A DNA stretch of 49,380 bases from ZCTH02-B3 sp036563895 (lineage in GTDB: Bacteria; Bacillota; Bacilli; Paenibacillales; Paenibacillaceae). Within the stretch, counting starts at the first letter, position 1; every line of letters starts with the position of its first letter. The notes beneath the pieces are model-generated. The model had not been told where the DNA came from. It ran no database searches and saw only the letters and a list, made by a program, of their open reading frames with translations. The stretch lies in assembly GCA_036563895.1 (NCBI GenBank), contig DATCLN010000217.1:1-49380 (forward strand). Reading direction: 5' to 3'. Made by a program: the position numbers and the translations under genes. This document shows, piece after piece, positions 8,509 to 17,574 of this stretch.

Positions 8509-10117
8509 CGCCGACCGCCTCCTTGCCGATGCCCCGCTCCCGTTGGATCGTCGTGTGTGTCAGCCAGAGCCGGTCGTCCTTCTCGGGGAAATCCGTCCGG
8601 TAATGGGCGCCCCGGCTTTCCTCGCGGAAGAGAGCGCTTTGCACGGTGAGCAGGGCGCACGTGAGCAGATTGGCGAACTCCAGCTCTTCCCGGGTCCGGA
8701 GCTGATGGCGGAAGACGGGCAAATGGCGGTTCAGTTCGTCGAGGGCTTTTTGCAGGCCCGTCCGGTCCCGGCGCAGCCCCGCGTAGCGCACCATCACCTT
8801 TTGCAGTTTCAGGCGCCGTTCCGCGATTTTGCCCGCTGGCGGGGTCTGCCTTCCTACCGCCGAAACGGCGCGGATGTCGCCGGCCGCCGGGGGAAGCCGG
8901 TCGATGCGCTCCGCGATGCGGCGCCCGAACACGATGGCTTCCGACAGCGAATTGCTGGCCAGCCGGTTGGCGCCGTGCACGCCCGTGGAAGACGTCTCGC
9001 CGCACGCGAACAGCCGGGGAATGTTCGTCTCGCCGTACAGGTCGGTCTTGACGCCGCCCATCATATAATGGGCCGCGGGCGCGACGGGAATCCAGTCGGT
9101 GGTCATGTCCAGGCCGAAACGCAGGCAGTATTCGTAAATGGTCGGAAAACGCTGGCGGATGAATTCCGGTGATTCGTGGGTGATGTCGATGTACACGTAG
9201 GTGGATCCGGTCTGCTCCATCTCGCTCAGAATCGCCCTCGCCACGATGTCGCGCGGCGCCAGTTCCAGCCGCGGATCGTACCGCTCCATGAACCGTTCCC
9301 CGCGGATGTTGCGCAGCACGGCCCCTTCCCCCCGCACCGCCTCCGAAATAAGAAAACGCGGCGCTCCCGGATAGGAAAGGGCCGTCGGGTGGAACTGGAA
9401 AAACTCCATGTCGCGGATGACCGCGCCGGCGCGGTACGCCATGGCCACGCCGTCGCCCGTGGCAATCTCCGGATTCGTGGTGTAGCGGTACATCTGGCCG
9501 CCGCCGCCCGTGCACAGGACAACGGCTTTGCCCCGCACGATCACGCGGGAATCATCCGGACGCTGGACGAGCACGCCCGCGCATTCACCGCCCGCGGCGG
9601 TGATAAGGTCGATGGCGAAATGATCGTTCCAGATGCGCACGTTGGGATGGTTTTGCACCTTTTCCGCCAGCGCGCGGACGATCTCGAATCCGGTGGCGTC
9701 GCCCTTGGCGTGGAGGATGCGCCGCTGGCTGTGCGCCCCTTCCCGGGTCAGGGCAAAATGGCCGTCCACTTCGTCAAAGTGCGTGCCGTACCGAATCAGG
9801 GAACGGACGCCGTCCGGCCCCTCGCGCACGAGGACGTCCACCGCGTCCGGCTCGCACAGCCCCGCGCCGGCGATCAGCGTGTCCTGGCGATGGAATTCGA
9901 AGGAGTCTTCGTCGGAAATGACCGCGGCGATGCCGCCTTGCGCGTAGCGGGTGTTGCTGTCGAACAGCGATTTTTTGGAAATGAGGATGACGCGGTTGTT
10001 CCGGCCGGCCTCAAGGGCGGTGTACAGCCCGGCGATCCCGGCGCCGACCACAATCACGTCGGTTTCCACGCACGGCAGCAAAGACGAGTCAAAATCCACA
10101 AGATAACGGGGGATCAC
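8489..10117 (-). CDS. nadB: L-aspartate oxidase
   Basis: FAD enzyme oxidising L-aspartate to iminoaspartate, the first step toward quinolinate. 542 residues. Seen: FAD-binding GAGIAG at 25-30, the HPTAL and SEAVRGEGA segments of the succinate-dehydrogenase flavoprotein family, an ASGGVHGANRL-like C-terminal FAD motif (SSTGVHGANR), and a helical C-terminal domain. Start GTG with GGAGG 9 bases upstream. A 167-base structured spacer separates it from nadA, while nadC follows with overlap. Confidence 0.97.
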   Translation of the reverse strand: MIPRYLVDFDSSLLPCVETDVIVVGAGIAGLYTALEAGRNNRVILISKKSLFDSNTRYAQGGIAAVISDEDSFEFHRQDTLIAGAGLCEPDAVDVLVREGPDGVRSLIRYGTHFDEVDGHFALTREGAHSQRRILHAKGDATGFEIVRALAEKVQNHPNVRIWNDHFAIDLITAAGGECAGVLVQRPDDSRVIVRGKAVVLCTGGGGQMYRYTTNPEIATGDGVAMAYRAGAVIRDMEFFQFHPTALSYPGAPRFLISEAVRGEGAVLRNIRGERFMERYDPRLELAPRDIVARAILSEMEQTGSTYVYIDITHESPEFIRQRFPTIYEYCLRFGLDMTTDWIPVAPAAHYMMGGVKTDLYGETNIPRLFACGETSSTGVHGANRLASNSLSEAIVFGRRIAERIDRLPPAAGDIRAVSAVGRQTPPAGKIAERRLKLQKVMVRYAGLRRDRTGLQKALDELNRHLPVFRHQLRTREELEFANLLTCALLTVQSALFREESRGAHYRTDFPEKDDRLWLTHTTIQRERGIGKEAVGGVRETV

Positions 10118-10284
10118 GCGATCCCGCCTCCTTCAGGCGCCGAGACTTAATAGTGCGCGCATGAAACGTGCGGGCCATACATGCGGTACGCGCACGGGCG
10201 CACCCTTTCTTCTGGTCGCACGGCATGCGCGCGAAGCACGCGTTTCAGGAAGCGGCGCGCGCCCGGTGCGCGCGCCTCAGGGCT
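10118..10284 (-). other. nadA-nadB spacer with two strong hairpins
   Basis: Directly after nadA there is a perfect 9-pair hairpin at 10254-10276 (GGCGCGCGC paired with GCGCGCGCC) without a T-run. Next is a long imperfect hairpin at 10162-10247, closed by TGAAACG...CGTTTCA ends. The nadB ribosome site follows. No open frame is convincing. It may set the nadA to nadB/C expression ratio. Confidence 0.55.
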
Positions 10285-11235
10285 TCAGGATACCTGCAGC
10301 ATGCGTTCCAGGGCCAGCCGCGCCTTCTCCGCCACTTCCGGCCGCACGTGGATTTGCGGCTGCATCGTTTCCAGCGCGCGGACCACTTTCTTCAGGGTGT
10401 TGACCTTCATGTTCGGGCACACCAGGAACTTGGATGCGAAATAAAACTTCTTGTGCGGGCTGTCCTTCCGGAGCTGGTAACCCGTCCCGTCCTCGGTGCC
10501 GATGATGAACTCGTCGTGGTCCGATTCGCGGCAATATTTGATGATGGCCGTTGTACTGCCGACGAAATCCGCCATCGCCACCACTTCCGGGCGGCACTCC
10601 GGATGGCAGACGAACTGGGCGTTCGGGTAGCGCTGTTTCATCTCCACGACATCCTTGACCGTCAGCATGTCGTGGGTGTTGCAGTACCCTTCCCAGATGA
10701 TCATCTTTTTGTCCGTGCGCTGCGACACGTAGTGGCCCAGGTTTTTGTCCGGGCACCAGATGACCTCGTCGCTGTCCACGGAGTTGACCACCTTGACCGC
10801 GTTCGAGGAAGTGCAGCAGATGTCGGTCTCCGCCTTCACTTCCGCGGAGGAATTGATATAGGTGACAACGCGGGCGTTCGGGTGCTTGGCCTTGAGTGCC
10901 CGCAGGCCGGCGGGATTGACCATGTCCGCCATCGGACAGCCGGCGCGTTCGTCGGGCATGAGCACAATCTTGTCGGGTGCGAGAATCTTGGCGCTCTCCG
11001 CCATAAAGTGCACGCCGCAAAACACGATGACGTCCGCGTCGGTCGAGGCCGCCTTTTGCGCCAGCAGGAACGAATCGCCGCGGAAATCCGCCACTTCCTG
11101 GATTTCATCCCGCTGGTAATAGTGGGCGAGGATGATGGCGTTCCGCTCTTTTTTCAGCTGTTCCAGCCGGATGCGCAACTGGCGGTTTTCCTCCGCCTTC
11201 CGCTCCATCGCCGCGAGTTCCATGGTCGACGCCAT
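10285..11235 (-). CDS. nadA: Quinolinate synthase
   Basis: 4Fe-4S enzyme condensing iminoaspartate with dihydroxyacetone phosphate to quinolinate. 316 residues. Seen: the AHYYQ motif near the start, FCGVHFMAE, CTSSNA, CHPEC and VCPNMK, which include the three cluster cysteines of the family. Start ATG at 11235 with GGAG 10 bases upstream; the open frame extends 77 codons further but runs through the promoter. First gene of the NAD operon, with a promoter and palindromic operator about 150-190 bases upstream. Confidence 0.96.
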   Translation of the reverse strand: MASTMELAAMERKAEENRQLRIRLEQLKKERNAIILAHYYQRDEIQEVADFRGDSFLLAQKAASTDADVIVFCGVHFMAESAKILAPDKIVLMPDERAGCPMADMVNPAGLRALKAKHPNARVVTYINSSAEVKAETDICCTSSNAVKVVNSVDSDEVIWCPDKNLGHYVSQRTDKKMIIWEGYCNTHDMLTVKDVVEMKQRYPNAQFVCHPECRPEVVAMADFVGSTTAIIKYCRESDHDEFIIGTEDGTGYQLRKDSPHKKFYFASKFLVCPNMKVNTLKKVVRALETMQPQIHVRPEVAEKARLALERMLQVS

Positions 11236-11381
11236 CGCGACATCGCTCCTTTCCGGCCGGGCCTTCCGCCTTGTCTTGCCGTCCGCGGGGTTGTTTTCCC
11301 GCCGGGGAACGGCCTGCTCACCTTGTGAAACCATGCACAAGTGACGGAACGGCCGCAAACGTAAAGTCATAAAGGGCTGTC

Positions 11382-11421
11382 GTGTAACACCTACTTTACA
11401 CCTGCCGCATCCGGCTGTCAA
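11382..11421 (-). promoter_or_regulatory. NAD operon promoter with overlapping palindromic operator (NiaR-like)
   Basis: Promoter: TTGACA (11416-11421), 17-base spacer, TAAAGT (11393-11398). A perfect inverted repeat GTGTAA-N8-TTACAC at 11382-11401 covers the -10. In Firmicutes, de novo NAD genes are repressed by NiaR (YrxA) at palindromes in this position, so NiaR is the first candidate; the assignment is inferred from the pathway. The predicted leader of about 150 bases has no clear reading frame. Confidence 0.65.
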
Positions 11422-11429
11422 TCGACATC

Positions 11430-11476
11430 GGCCACCCGCAAGCCCGGCAACATGCGGCACGGGCAAACGGGTGGCC
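11430..11476 (-). terminator. Hairpin after ftsH, terminator-like without T-run
   Basis: GGCCACCCG (11430-11438) pairs exactly with CGGGTGGCC (11468-11476), with a further GCCCG/CGGGC pairing inside. It lies 24 bases past the ftsH stop and just before the nad promoter. No T-tract follows on the minus strand, so termination may be partial. Confidence 0.5.
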
Positions 11477-11499
11477 GAAACAGCCGTGCGTACACGCGA

Positions 11500-13563
11500 T
11501 CAGTTTTCCGGCTGGCTTTCTTCCTTGCGGGCTTCCACTCCGGGGGCGACGGCGCCGTCGTCGGTTTTGGGCTGGATGCGCACGCGGACGCCTCCCACTT
11601 CGTCTCCCGCCGGTTCCACGGCTTCCGTCGGAACGGCGGCGCCGTTTTTCCTGTCGTCCTTGCCCTCGCCCTCTCCCGAGGCCGAACCGTCCGCGGAAGG
11701 CCCGCCGCCTTTGTCCCCGCCTTCCTCCCCGTCCAGCTTGCCCTTTTCCAGGAGCTGCTTGATCTGCTCCAGCTCCAGCGTTTCCACTTCCAGGAGCTTC
11801 TTGGCGATGAGATGCACTTCGTCCGCCTTTTCCTGCAGGATTTTCTTCGCCCGCTCGTAGCACTCGTTGATGATCCGCTGCATCTCCTGGTCGATCTCGT
11901 AGGCGATGGCGTCGGAGTAGTTCTGCTCGTGCCCGAGGTCGCGGCCGAGGAACACTTGGCCCTGCACGTTGCCGAACTGCATGGGGCCAAGCTTCTCGCT
12001 CATGCCGTATTCCATGACCATGCTGCGGACAATGCTCGTCGCCTGCTTGAAGTCGCTGTAGGCGCCGGTGCCGATTTCCCCGATGAACAGCTCTTCGGCG
12101 ACACGGCCCGCGAGCAAACCGGTCACCCGGTCCAGAAGCTCCTGCTTGGTGACCAGCATGCGGTCTTCCTTCGGCAGCATGATCACGTAGCCGCCGGCGC
12201 GGCCGCGCGGAATGATCGTCACCTTGTGCACCATGTCGGCGTGCTCGAGATAGTAGCCGACGATGGCGTGGCCGGTTTCATGGTAGGCGATCATGCGCTT
12301 TTCGCGATCGCTGATGATGCGGCTGCGCTTCTCCGTGCCGACGATGACGCGGTCGATGGCGTCATCCACTTCCTGCATGGAAATTTCCCGCTTGTTCCGG
12401 CGCGCGGCGAGCAGCGCCGCCTCGTTCAGAAGGTTTTCCAGATCGGCGCCGGTAAATCCCGTCGTCCGTCTGGCAATGGTGGTCAAATCCACATCCTTTG
12501 CCATGGGCTTGTTGCGGGCGTGCACCCTCAGCACGGCCTCGCGCCCCTTGAGGTCCGGACGGTCCACGGTGATCTGGCGGTCGAACCGGCCGGGCCGAAG
12601 CAGCGCGGGGTCCAGAATGTCCGGACGGTTGGTGGCGGCGATGATGATGATGCCCTCATTGACGCTGAAACCGTCCATTTCCACCAGCAGCTGGTTCAGC
12701 GTCTGCTCGCGCTCGTCGTGCCCGCCGCCCAGACCGGCGCCCCGCTGCCGGCCCACGGCGTCGATTTCGTCGATAAAAATAATGCACGGCGCATGCTTCT
12801 TGGCCTGTTCAAACAGGTCGCGCACCCGCGAAGCGCCGACGCCGACGAACATTTCCACGAAATCCGAACCGGATATGCTAAAAAACGGCACGCCGGCTTC
12901 CCCGGCCACGGCACGGGCCAGCAGCGTCTTCCCCGTACCGGGCGGTCCGACGAGCAGGATGCCCTTCGGAATGCGCGCGCCCAGCGCGGCGAATTTGCGC
13001 GGGTCCTTCAGGAACTCGACCACTTCGACCAGTTCCTGCTTCTCCTCGTCCGCGCCGGCCACATCCTCGAAGGTGACTTTCTTTTTGTCTTCATTATATA
13101 AACGGGCGCGGCTCTTGCCGAAATTCATCACCTTGCCGCCGCCGCCCTGCGCCTGGTTGATCAGGAAGAAGAACAGGACAAACATGATCACGAACGGAAT
13201 GATGGAGGTCAGGAACGTCAGCCAGAAGCTCTGCCCTGGCATCTTCTTGATCGTGACCTTGAAGTCCTTCTCGATTCCCGCTTCCGTCAGGTACTGGACA
13301 ATATATTCCGCATACGGCACGCGGCCGGAAAACGTCTTGCTCCGGCCCTGCGGCGGGTTGCGGAATTCGCCCGTCACCAGGTAGGAGCCGTTGTCCGCCT
13401 GCAGCGTAAGCGATTCGACGTTGTTTTCTTCAATGGCTTGCAGGATCTGGTTATAATACAGTTCTTCCGCGGGCTCGTCCTGATCGAACAGCATCTGGAA
13501 AATGCCGACGGTCACCAAAAAAACGATGAGATAAAAGCCCGTGTTGCGTATTGCCCGGTTCAT
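11500..13563 (-). CDS. ftsH: ATP-dependent zinc metalloprotease FtsH
   Basis: Membrane-bound AAA+ protease for membrane-protein quality control and regulated turnover. 687 residues, slightly long because of an acidic, Gly/Lys-rich C-terminal tail from about 620. Seen: transmembrane helices at about 8-24 and 113-135, Walker A GPPGTGKT (206-213), Walker B with DEID (265-268), the second region of homology (ATNRPD...RPGRFDR) and zinc site HETGH (428-432). Start ATG has GAGGAGG 6 bases upstream. It follows hpt with its own promoter-like sequence, as in the tilS-hpt-ftsH cluster. Confidence 0.98.
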   Translation of the reverse strand: MNRAIRNTGFYLIVFLVTVGIFQMLFDQDEPAEELYYNQILQAIEENNVESLTLQADNGSYLVTGEFRNPPQGRSKTFSGRVPYAEYIVQYLTEAGIEKDFKVTIKKMPGQSFWLTFLTSIIPFVIMFVLFFFLINQAQGGGGKVMNFGKSRARLYNEDKKKVTFEDVAGADEEKQELVEVVEFLKDPRKFAALGARIPKGILLVGPPGTGKTLLARAVAGEAGVPFFSISGSDFVEMFVGVGASRVRDLFEQAKKHAPCIIFIDEIDAVGRQRGAGLGGGHDEREQTLNQLLVEMDGFSVNEGIIIIAATNRPDILDPALLRPGRFDRQITVDRPDLKGREAVLRVHARNKPMAKDVDLTTIARRTTGFTGADLENLLNEAALLAARRNKREISMQEVDDAIDRVIVGTEKRSRIISDREKRMIAYHETGHAIVGYYLEHADMVHKVTIIPRGRAGGYVIMLPKEDRMLVTKQELLDRVTGLLAGRVAEELFIGEIGTGAYSDFKQATSIVRSMVMEYGMSEKLGPMQFGNVQGQVFLGRDLGHEQNYSDAIAYEIDQEMQRIINECYERAKKILQEKADEVHLIAKKLLEVETLELEQIKQLLEKGKLDGEEGGDKGGGPSADGSASGEGEGKDDRKNGAAVPTEAVEPAGDEVGGVRVRIQPKTDDGAVAPGVEARKEESQPEN

Positions 13564-13590
13564 CCCCGACCTCCTCTCGGCGCATACATC

Positions 13591-13620
13591 ATTTTAACAC
13601 AGCCCGTCTCGCGGCAACAA
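13591..13620 (-). promoter_or_regulatory. Candidate sigma-A promoter of ftsH
   Basis: TTGTTG (13615-13620), 18-base spacer, TAAAAT (13591-13596), located in the hpt-ftsH gap, giving a short leader of about 20 bases. Only the -10 is close to consensus. Confidence 0.4.
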
Positions 13621-13657
13621 CGCCGACGCCCGGCGGGCGCCGGCTCCTTCCCGTGGC

Positions 13658-14197
13658 TCACTTCCGGTAAACCTCCGGGTTCAGGACGCCGAGATAGGGG
13701 AGGTTGCGGTATTTCTCGGCGTAGTCCAGTCCGTATCCGACGACGAAGGCGTCGGGGAGGACGAAGCCGACGTAATCGGGCTTGAAATCGATCGTCCGCC
13801 TGGAGGGCTTGTCAAACAGCGCCACCACCCGCACGGAACGGGCGTTGCGGCGCTCCAGCACATCGATGAGATAGGAAAGGGTGAGGCCGCTGTCGATGAT
13901 GTCTTCCACGACCACGACGTCCCTGCCCTCGACCGGCGTGTCGAGATCCTTGACGATTTTCACTTCTCCCGAGCTCCGGGCGGCGTTGCCGTAACTGGAC
14001 ACCGCCATGAAGTCCAGCTCCACCGGAATCGTGATGCTTCTGGCCAAATCGGCGATAAAAATAAAGGCGCCTTTCAATACACAGATGAGCAGCGGATTGC
14101 GTCCTTCGTAATCACGGCTGATGGCGGCGCCAAGCTCGCGGACCTTGGCCTGGATCTCCTCGGCCGTGTGAAGGATCTGCACGATGTCGTTCTGCAA
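13658..14197 (-). CDS. hpt: Hypoxanthine phosphoribosyltransferase
   Basis: Purine salvage: hypoxanthine (and guanine) plus PRPP to IMP (GMP). 179 residues, exactly the usual length. Seen: the PRPP loop VVEDIIDSGLT, the LKGAFIF segment and the SYGN region typical of this family. Start chosen as TTG at 14197, with GGGAGG 8 bases upstream and a product beginning MQNDI as in relatives; a TTG seven codons earlier lies before that ribosome site. It is 31 bases downstream of tilS and in the same operon. Confidence 0.95.
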   Translation of the reverse strand: MQNDIVQILHTAEEIQAKVRELGAAISRDYEGRNPLLICVLKGAFIFIADLARSITIPVELDFMAVSSYGNAARSSGEVKIVKDLDTPVEGRDVVVVEDIIDSGLTLSYLIDVLERRNARSVRVVALFDKPSRRTIDFKPDYVGFVLPDAFVVGYGLDYAEKYRNLPYLGVLNPEVYRK

Positions 14198-14228
14198 GCG
14201 GGGAACCTCCCGGACCAATCATGATACT

Positions 14229-15797
14229 TTATGAGTCAAGGAAAACGTTCATGTTTTGGCAGTCGGCTCCGCCCTCCAGCGGGGCGGCTTCCACGCGCAG
14301 GACGCGTGCGGTCCCGGCGGTCACCGGCGCGTGACGGGACCGGCAGACGCCGGGAATCCACAGGATGCGGCCGTCGCCGTCGGCAAGCAGCGGCACCCGG
14401 TCGCGCCGGCTGCGGGGAATCTTCGCGTCGACGAAAATATCTTGCACTTTTTTGCTCCCGCCTAAACCAAAGGGTTCCATCCGGTCGCCCCGTTCGCGGC
14501 TGCGGATGCGCAGCGGGAACTCAAGCTCCGAAAGGTCGAACCAGGCCGTCCGCCGGTCCCCGCCGAATGGCCCTTCGACGGGAGCGGGCAACGTTTGAAA
14601 ACGAAAAACGAGCCCCGCCTCCGGCACCTCAACCTCGGTGTCGGGAAAGGGGACGACATGGCAAAACGTCTTGGCGGTCTTCGCGGCGGAGGCGAACACC
14701 ATCCGGTCGTATTCCCGCATCCACACGGCGCCGCCCCCCAGGTCCATTCTCGAGACGGTGGGGGCGTCGGCAACCGCCGCGGCCAGGATGTCCTCCACGC
14801 GGTCAAAGTCGACGGGAATTCCCCGATTCGCGAGACAATTTAATATTAGTTTAATCAATCTTCGTTGTAAAGCAAGGTGCAATTTGCAAAACCCGCGCCT
14901 GTCCGCCGCCCAGCCGTCCCCTTCCGGCCGGACCAGCGACGCGAACGCCTCCTCGGCGGCCCGCTGCAGATAATCGTCTTCCGCCGCCGCGATGTCCGCC
15001 AGCCGGGCCAGCGCCGATCTGACGGCCGGGTTGTACCGCTCGAGAAACGGGAGCACCTCCAGCCGGACGGCGTTGCGGAAATAGCGGAGGTCGCGGTTGC
15101 TGGAGTCCGTGGCGTAGGGAACTCCGTTTCGTTCGCAATACTGCAGCAGTTCCGATTTGGATATACGCAGCAAAGGCCGGATCAGTTCGAGGCCTTCTTC
15201 TTCCCGTTGTTCCGCGATGCCGGCCAGGCCGCCGGGACCCGTGCCGCGCATCAGACGCATGAGCACCGTTTCCGCCTGGTCGTCCGCGTGATGGGCCGTG
15301 GCGATCACCCGGGCGCCCCGCTCGCGGGCCGCGCGGCGCAGGAACTCGTAGCGCAGGCGGCGGGCCGCCGCCTGGGCGTTCTCGCCGGTCCGCTCCAGGT
15401 GCTCCGGCAGGCCGATCGCACCGACGACGCAAGGCACGCCCCAGCTTTCCGCGGTGCGCCGGACCAGTTCCGCTTCGGCGTCCGCTTCGGCGCCGCGCAG
15501 TCTATGGTTGACATGGGCCGCGATCACGGGGAAGCCCAGCTCGTCGCCCAGCGCCTTGAGCATGTGGAGCATGGCCATGGAATCCGGTCCGCCGGACACC
15601 GCGGCGAGGATCGCCCGGTCCTTCCGCCACCATCCCATCCGCCGGCCCCGCTCCAGCACGCGTTCAACCAGGGCGTCCCGCGCGTTCCGCTCGCCCGCCG
15701 TTTCCGCCGTTCCGCCTTCCATCGTCTTTGCCGTTTTTTCCGTTCCGCTTTTCTCCTTTGTCTCTTCGCTTCCGTCCTGCCGACCGCGTTCCCGCAC
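14229..15797 (-). CDS. tilS: tRNA(Ile)-lysidine synthetase
   Basis: Adds lysine to C34 of the CAU-anticodon tRNA-Ile so that it reads AUA; essential. 522 residues. Seen: the PP-loop SGGPDS at 68-73, HHADDQAET further in, and a C-terminal TilS domain including SKKVQDIFVDAKIPRSRRD. Start taken as the GTG at 15797 because GGGGGAGG precedes it by 5 bases; this gives a polar, low-complexity leader of about 40 residues not typical of the family. An ATG at 15722 would remove most of it but has no ribosome site. Order yabS-yabT-tilS-hpt-ftsH is conserved. Confidence 0.93.
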   Translation of the reverse strand: MRERGRQDGSEETKEKSGTEKTAKTMEGGTAETAGERNARDALVERVLERGRRMGWWRKDRAILAAVSGGPDSMAMLHMLKALGDELGFPVIAAHVNHRLRGAEADAEAELVRRTAESWGVPCVVGAIGLPEHLERTGENAQAAARRLRYEFLRRAARERGARVIATAHHADDQAETVLMRLMRGTGPGGLAGIAEQREEEGLELIRPLLRISKSELLQYCERNGVPYATDSSNRDLRYFRNAVRLEVLPFLERYNPAVRSALARLADIAAAEDDYLQRAAEEAFASLVRPEGDGWAADRRGFCKLHLALQRRLIKLILNCLANRGIPVDFDRVEDILAAAVADAPTVSRMDLGGGAVWMREYDRMVFASAAKTAKTFCHVVPFPDTEVEVPEAGLVFRFQTLPAPVEGPFGGDRRTAWFDLSELEFPLRIRSRERGDRMEPFGLGGSKKVQDIFVDAKIPRSRRDRVPLLADGDGRILWIPGVCRSRHAPVTAGTARVLRVEAAPLEGGADCQNMNVFLDS

Positions 15798-15902
15798 GGC
15801 CGCCTCCCCCTTTGTCCGCGACGCCGCCTTTGCCCGCAGGCCGCCTTGCGACGGCTGCCCCGAAAACGCCGGCTTCCCCGGGAGTGTCGCTCCCGCTCCC
15901 GC

Positions 15903-16829
15903 TCAGCGCGCAAACCACAGCACGGCCGCAACGGCGGCCAGCGCCAGCGTCGCCGCGGCCATTCCGGCCATCCAGCCCGGAATGCCGTCCGGCATGCCGC
16001 CGCCCAGCCGGGCCGCGCATTCCCGCCAGCGGCGCGACGCTTCCCGCGTGCTGCCGAACCGCCCTTCCAGGGCCATCCGCATCCACATTTCCAAATGCCT
16101 GAGGTGCGGGTGGGTGCGCACCAGACGCATCAGTTCCCGCGGGTGGCGGTTTTTCGGCGGCAGCGTCCGCGTCAGGCGCATCAGCCGCTCGCCGTCCAGC
16201 GCGTGGATCCAGAGCACGGCGGCGGAAAACCAGTCATAGGCCGGATCGGCCGTCCGGTTCCCCGCATGCCAGTACCCGCGGTCGTAAATTTCCGTGAACT
16301 GGCGGACGCTTCGGCCGATGCGGGTCGCGCCGCCGTAGTCCACCAGCGTCACCTGCCCGCCCGGCGCCACCAGCACGTTGTCGCACTTGAGATCGCCGAA
16401 CACCCAGCCCGCTTCATGCAACTCGGCCAGCCGGTCCAGCAGGTGCCCGCCGGCGGCCGCCGCCGCGCCCGGACCGCACCGGCGCACGAACTTGCGGATT
16501 GGCATGCCCGGCACATACCGCATGGCGTAAAAAGGAATGTCCCTGCCGTCAAGCCGGGCGTCATCCGCATCCAGCAGAAATTTCGGACGGTTCCGGCTTC
16601 CCCGTTCCAGGGAAGCGAGGACGTTCGTCTCTCCCTGCAGGTCCGCCGCGTCCAGGCCCAGTTTCAGGGCGCACGGCGCGCCGCCGCGGGAGGCCAGCCA
16701 GACCTGCCCGTTGGAACCGGCGCCGAGGGGCCGCTCCAGGCGGTAGACGTTTCCGTTCCATTTTCCCTTGAGCAGCATTCCCGGCCTCAGAGGGGGATGA
16801 TCCGGGCCCGCCGGACGGTTATCCGACAT
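15903..16829 (-). CDS. yabT: Serine/threonine protein kinase YabT, membrane-anchored
   Basis: Hanks-type kinase; in B. subtilis YabT acts during sporulation and is activated by DNA. 308 residues. Seen: glycine loop GAGSNG (36-41), catalytic Lys56, a catalytic loop GDLKCDN with Asp146, and metal-binding DYG (164-166) in place of the usual DFG. The HRD histidine/arginine are replaced (VFGD). A single transmembrane helix closes the protein at about 288-306, leaving the kinase in the cytoplasm. Start at the ATG 16829, with GGAAAG 5 bases upstream; it overlaps the yabS end by 11 bases. Confidence 0.88.
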   Translation of the reverse strand: MSDNRPAGPDHPPLRPGMLLKGKWNGNVYRLERPLGAGSNGQVWLASRGGAPCALKLGLDAADLQGETNVLASLERGSRNRPKFLLDADDARLDGRDIPFYAMRYVPGMPIRKFVRRCGPGAAAAAGGHLLDRLAELHEAGWVFGDLKCDNVLVAPGGQVTLVDYGGATRIGRSVRQFTEIYDRGYWHAGNRTADPAYDWFSAAVLWIHALDGERLMRLTRTLPPKNRHPRELMRLVRTHPHLRHLEMWMRMALEGRFGSTREASRRWRECAARLGGGMPDGIPGWMAGMAAATLALAAVAAVLWFAR

Positions 16830-17574
16830 CGCCACTTTCCATCACGTCCGGATCCTCCCACCCGCGGGGCGGCAGGGAATGTTCCGTCTTTTCCTTGATA
16901 TTACCACAAGTTTCCCGGAAATACTCCACCACCCGGAGAAGGGCGGGGCCGGTCGGCGTCGTTCCCTGCATCCGGATGCCGCGGAACAGTTTTCCCAGCC
17001 CGTCCACCCGGTCCGTCCAGGGCAAATCCAGCACGCACGGCACGTGGGGATCTTCCCCCGGAAAATGGAAGACCGCCACGGCGCTCTCGCCCTGGCGAGA
17101 CTGCAGGCTGAGGGCCAAATCCCGGATCGCTTCCTCGACCGCGGCCAGCTTCGGCCTCATGCTGGCGCTGGCGTCGATGAGCAGGGCCACCCTGAGCCGG
17201 GTCGTCTCGCTCAGTTCTTCCATCATCCGCACCACTTCCGCCCGCTTGGGCGGGGGCAGTTCGGCCACCGATTCGACACCCAGCAGCTGGCGCAGCTCCT
17301 TGTTGACGGTCATCCGGATGGTGCCCACCACCGTCTGTTGCGTCATCATCTGGACCGTCTGCGTCAGCATGTGCGGCTGCACGATCCGGCTCATGCCACC
17401 TCCAGCCCGGGCGATGCCTTCGATTTCCTCCGCGCCGATCCGCCCCGCTTCCCCCTCGTCGACGACGCCGATCACGTTGACGACGATGTCCTGGGCCAGC
17501 GCCCTGGAGGCGGCCGTCACCGGGCTTTCGCCCACGTTGGATTGGCCGTCGGTGATCAGCAGGATCTGGTTCAT
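16819..17574 (-). CDS. yabS: VWA-domain protein YabS
   Basis: 251-residue von Willebrand factor A protein of unknown role, expected in the cytoplasm. Seen: a beginning LLITDGQSN that resembles the C-terminal part of one VWA fold, then a complete metal-ion site DASAS (134-138) beginning a second fold. Position between spoIIE and yabT is the B. subtilis yabS locus. Start: ATG 17574 with GGAGGA 6 bases upstream; the GTG two codons earlier sits too close to that site. It overlaps yabT, implying coupled translation. Confidence 0.88.
   Translation of the reverse strand: MNQILLITDGQSNVGESPVTAASRALAQDIVVNVIGVVDEGEAGRIGAEEIEGIARAGGGMSRIVQPHMLTQTVQMMTQQTVVGTIRMTVNKELRQLLGVESVAELPPPKRAEVVRMMEELSETTRLRVALLIDASASMRPKLAAVEEAIRDLALSLQSRQGESAVAVFHFPGEDPHVPCVLDLPWTDRVDGLGKLFRGIRMQGTTPTGPALLRVVEYFRETCGNIKEKTEHSLPPRGWEDPDVMESGDVG

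Noticed and set aside
11452..13101. Open frame of 549 codons on the plus strand
   Set aside because: Antisense to ftsH; no domain, no ribosome site.
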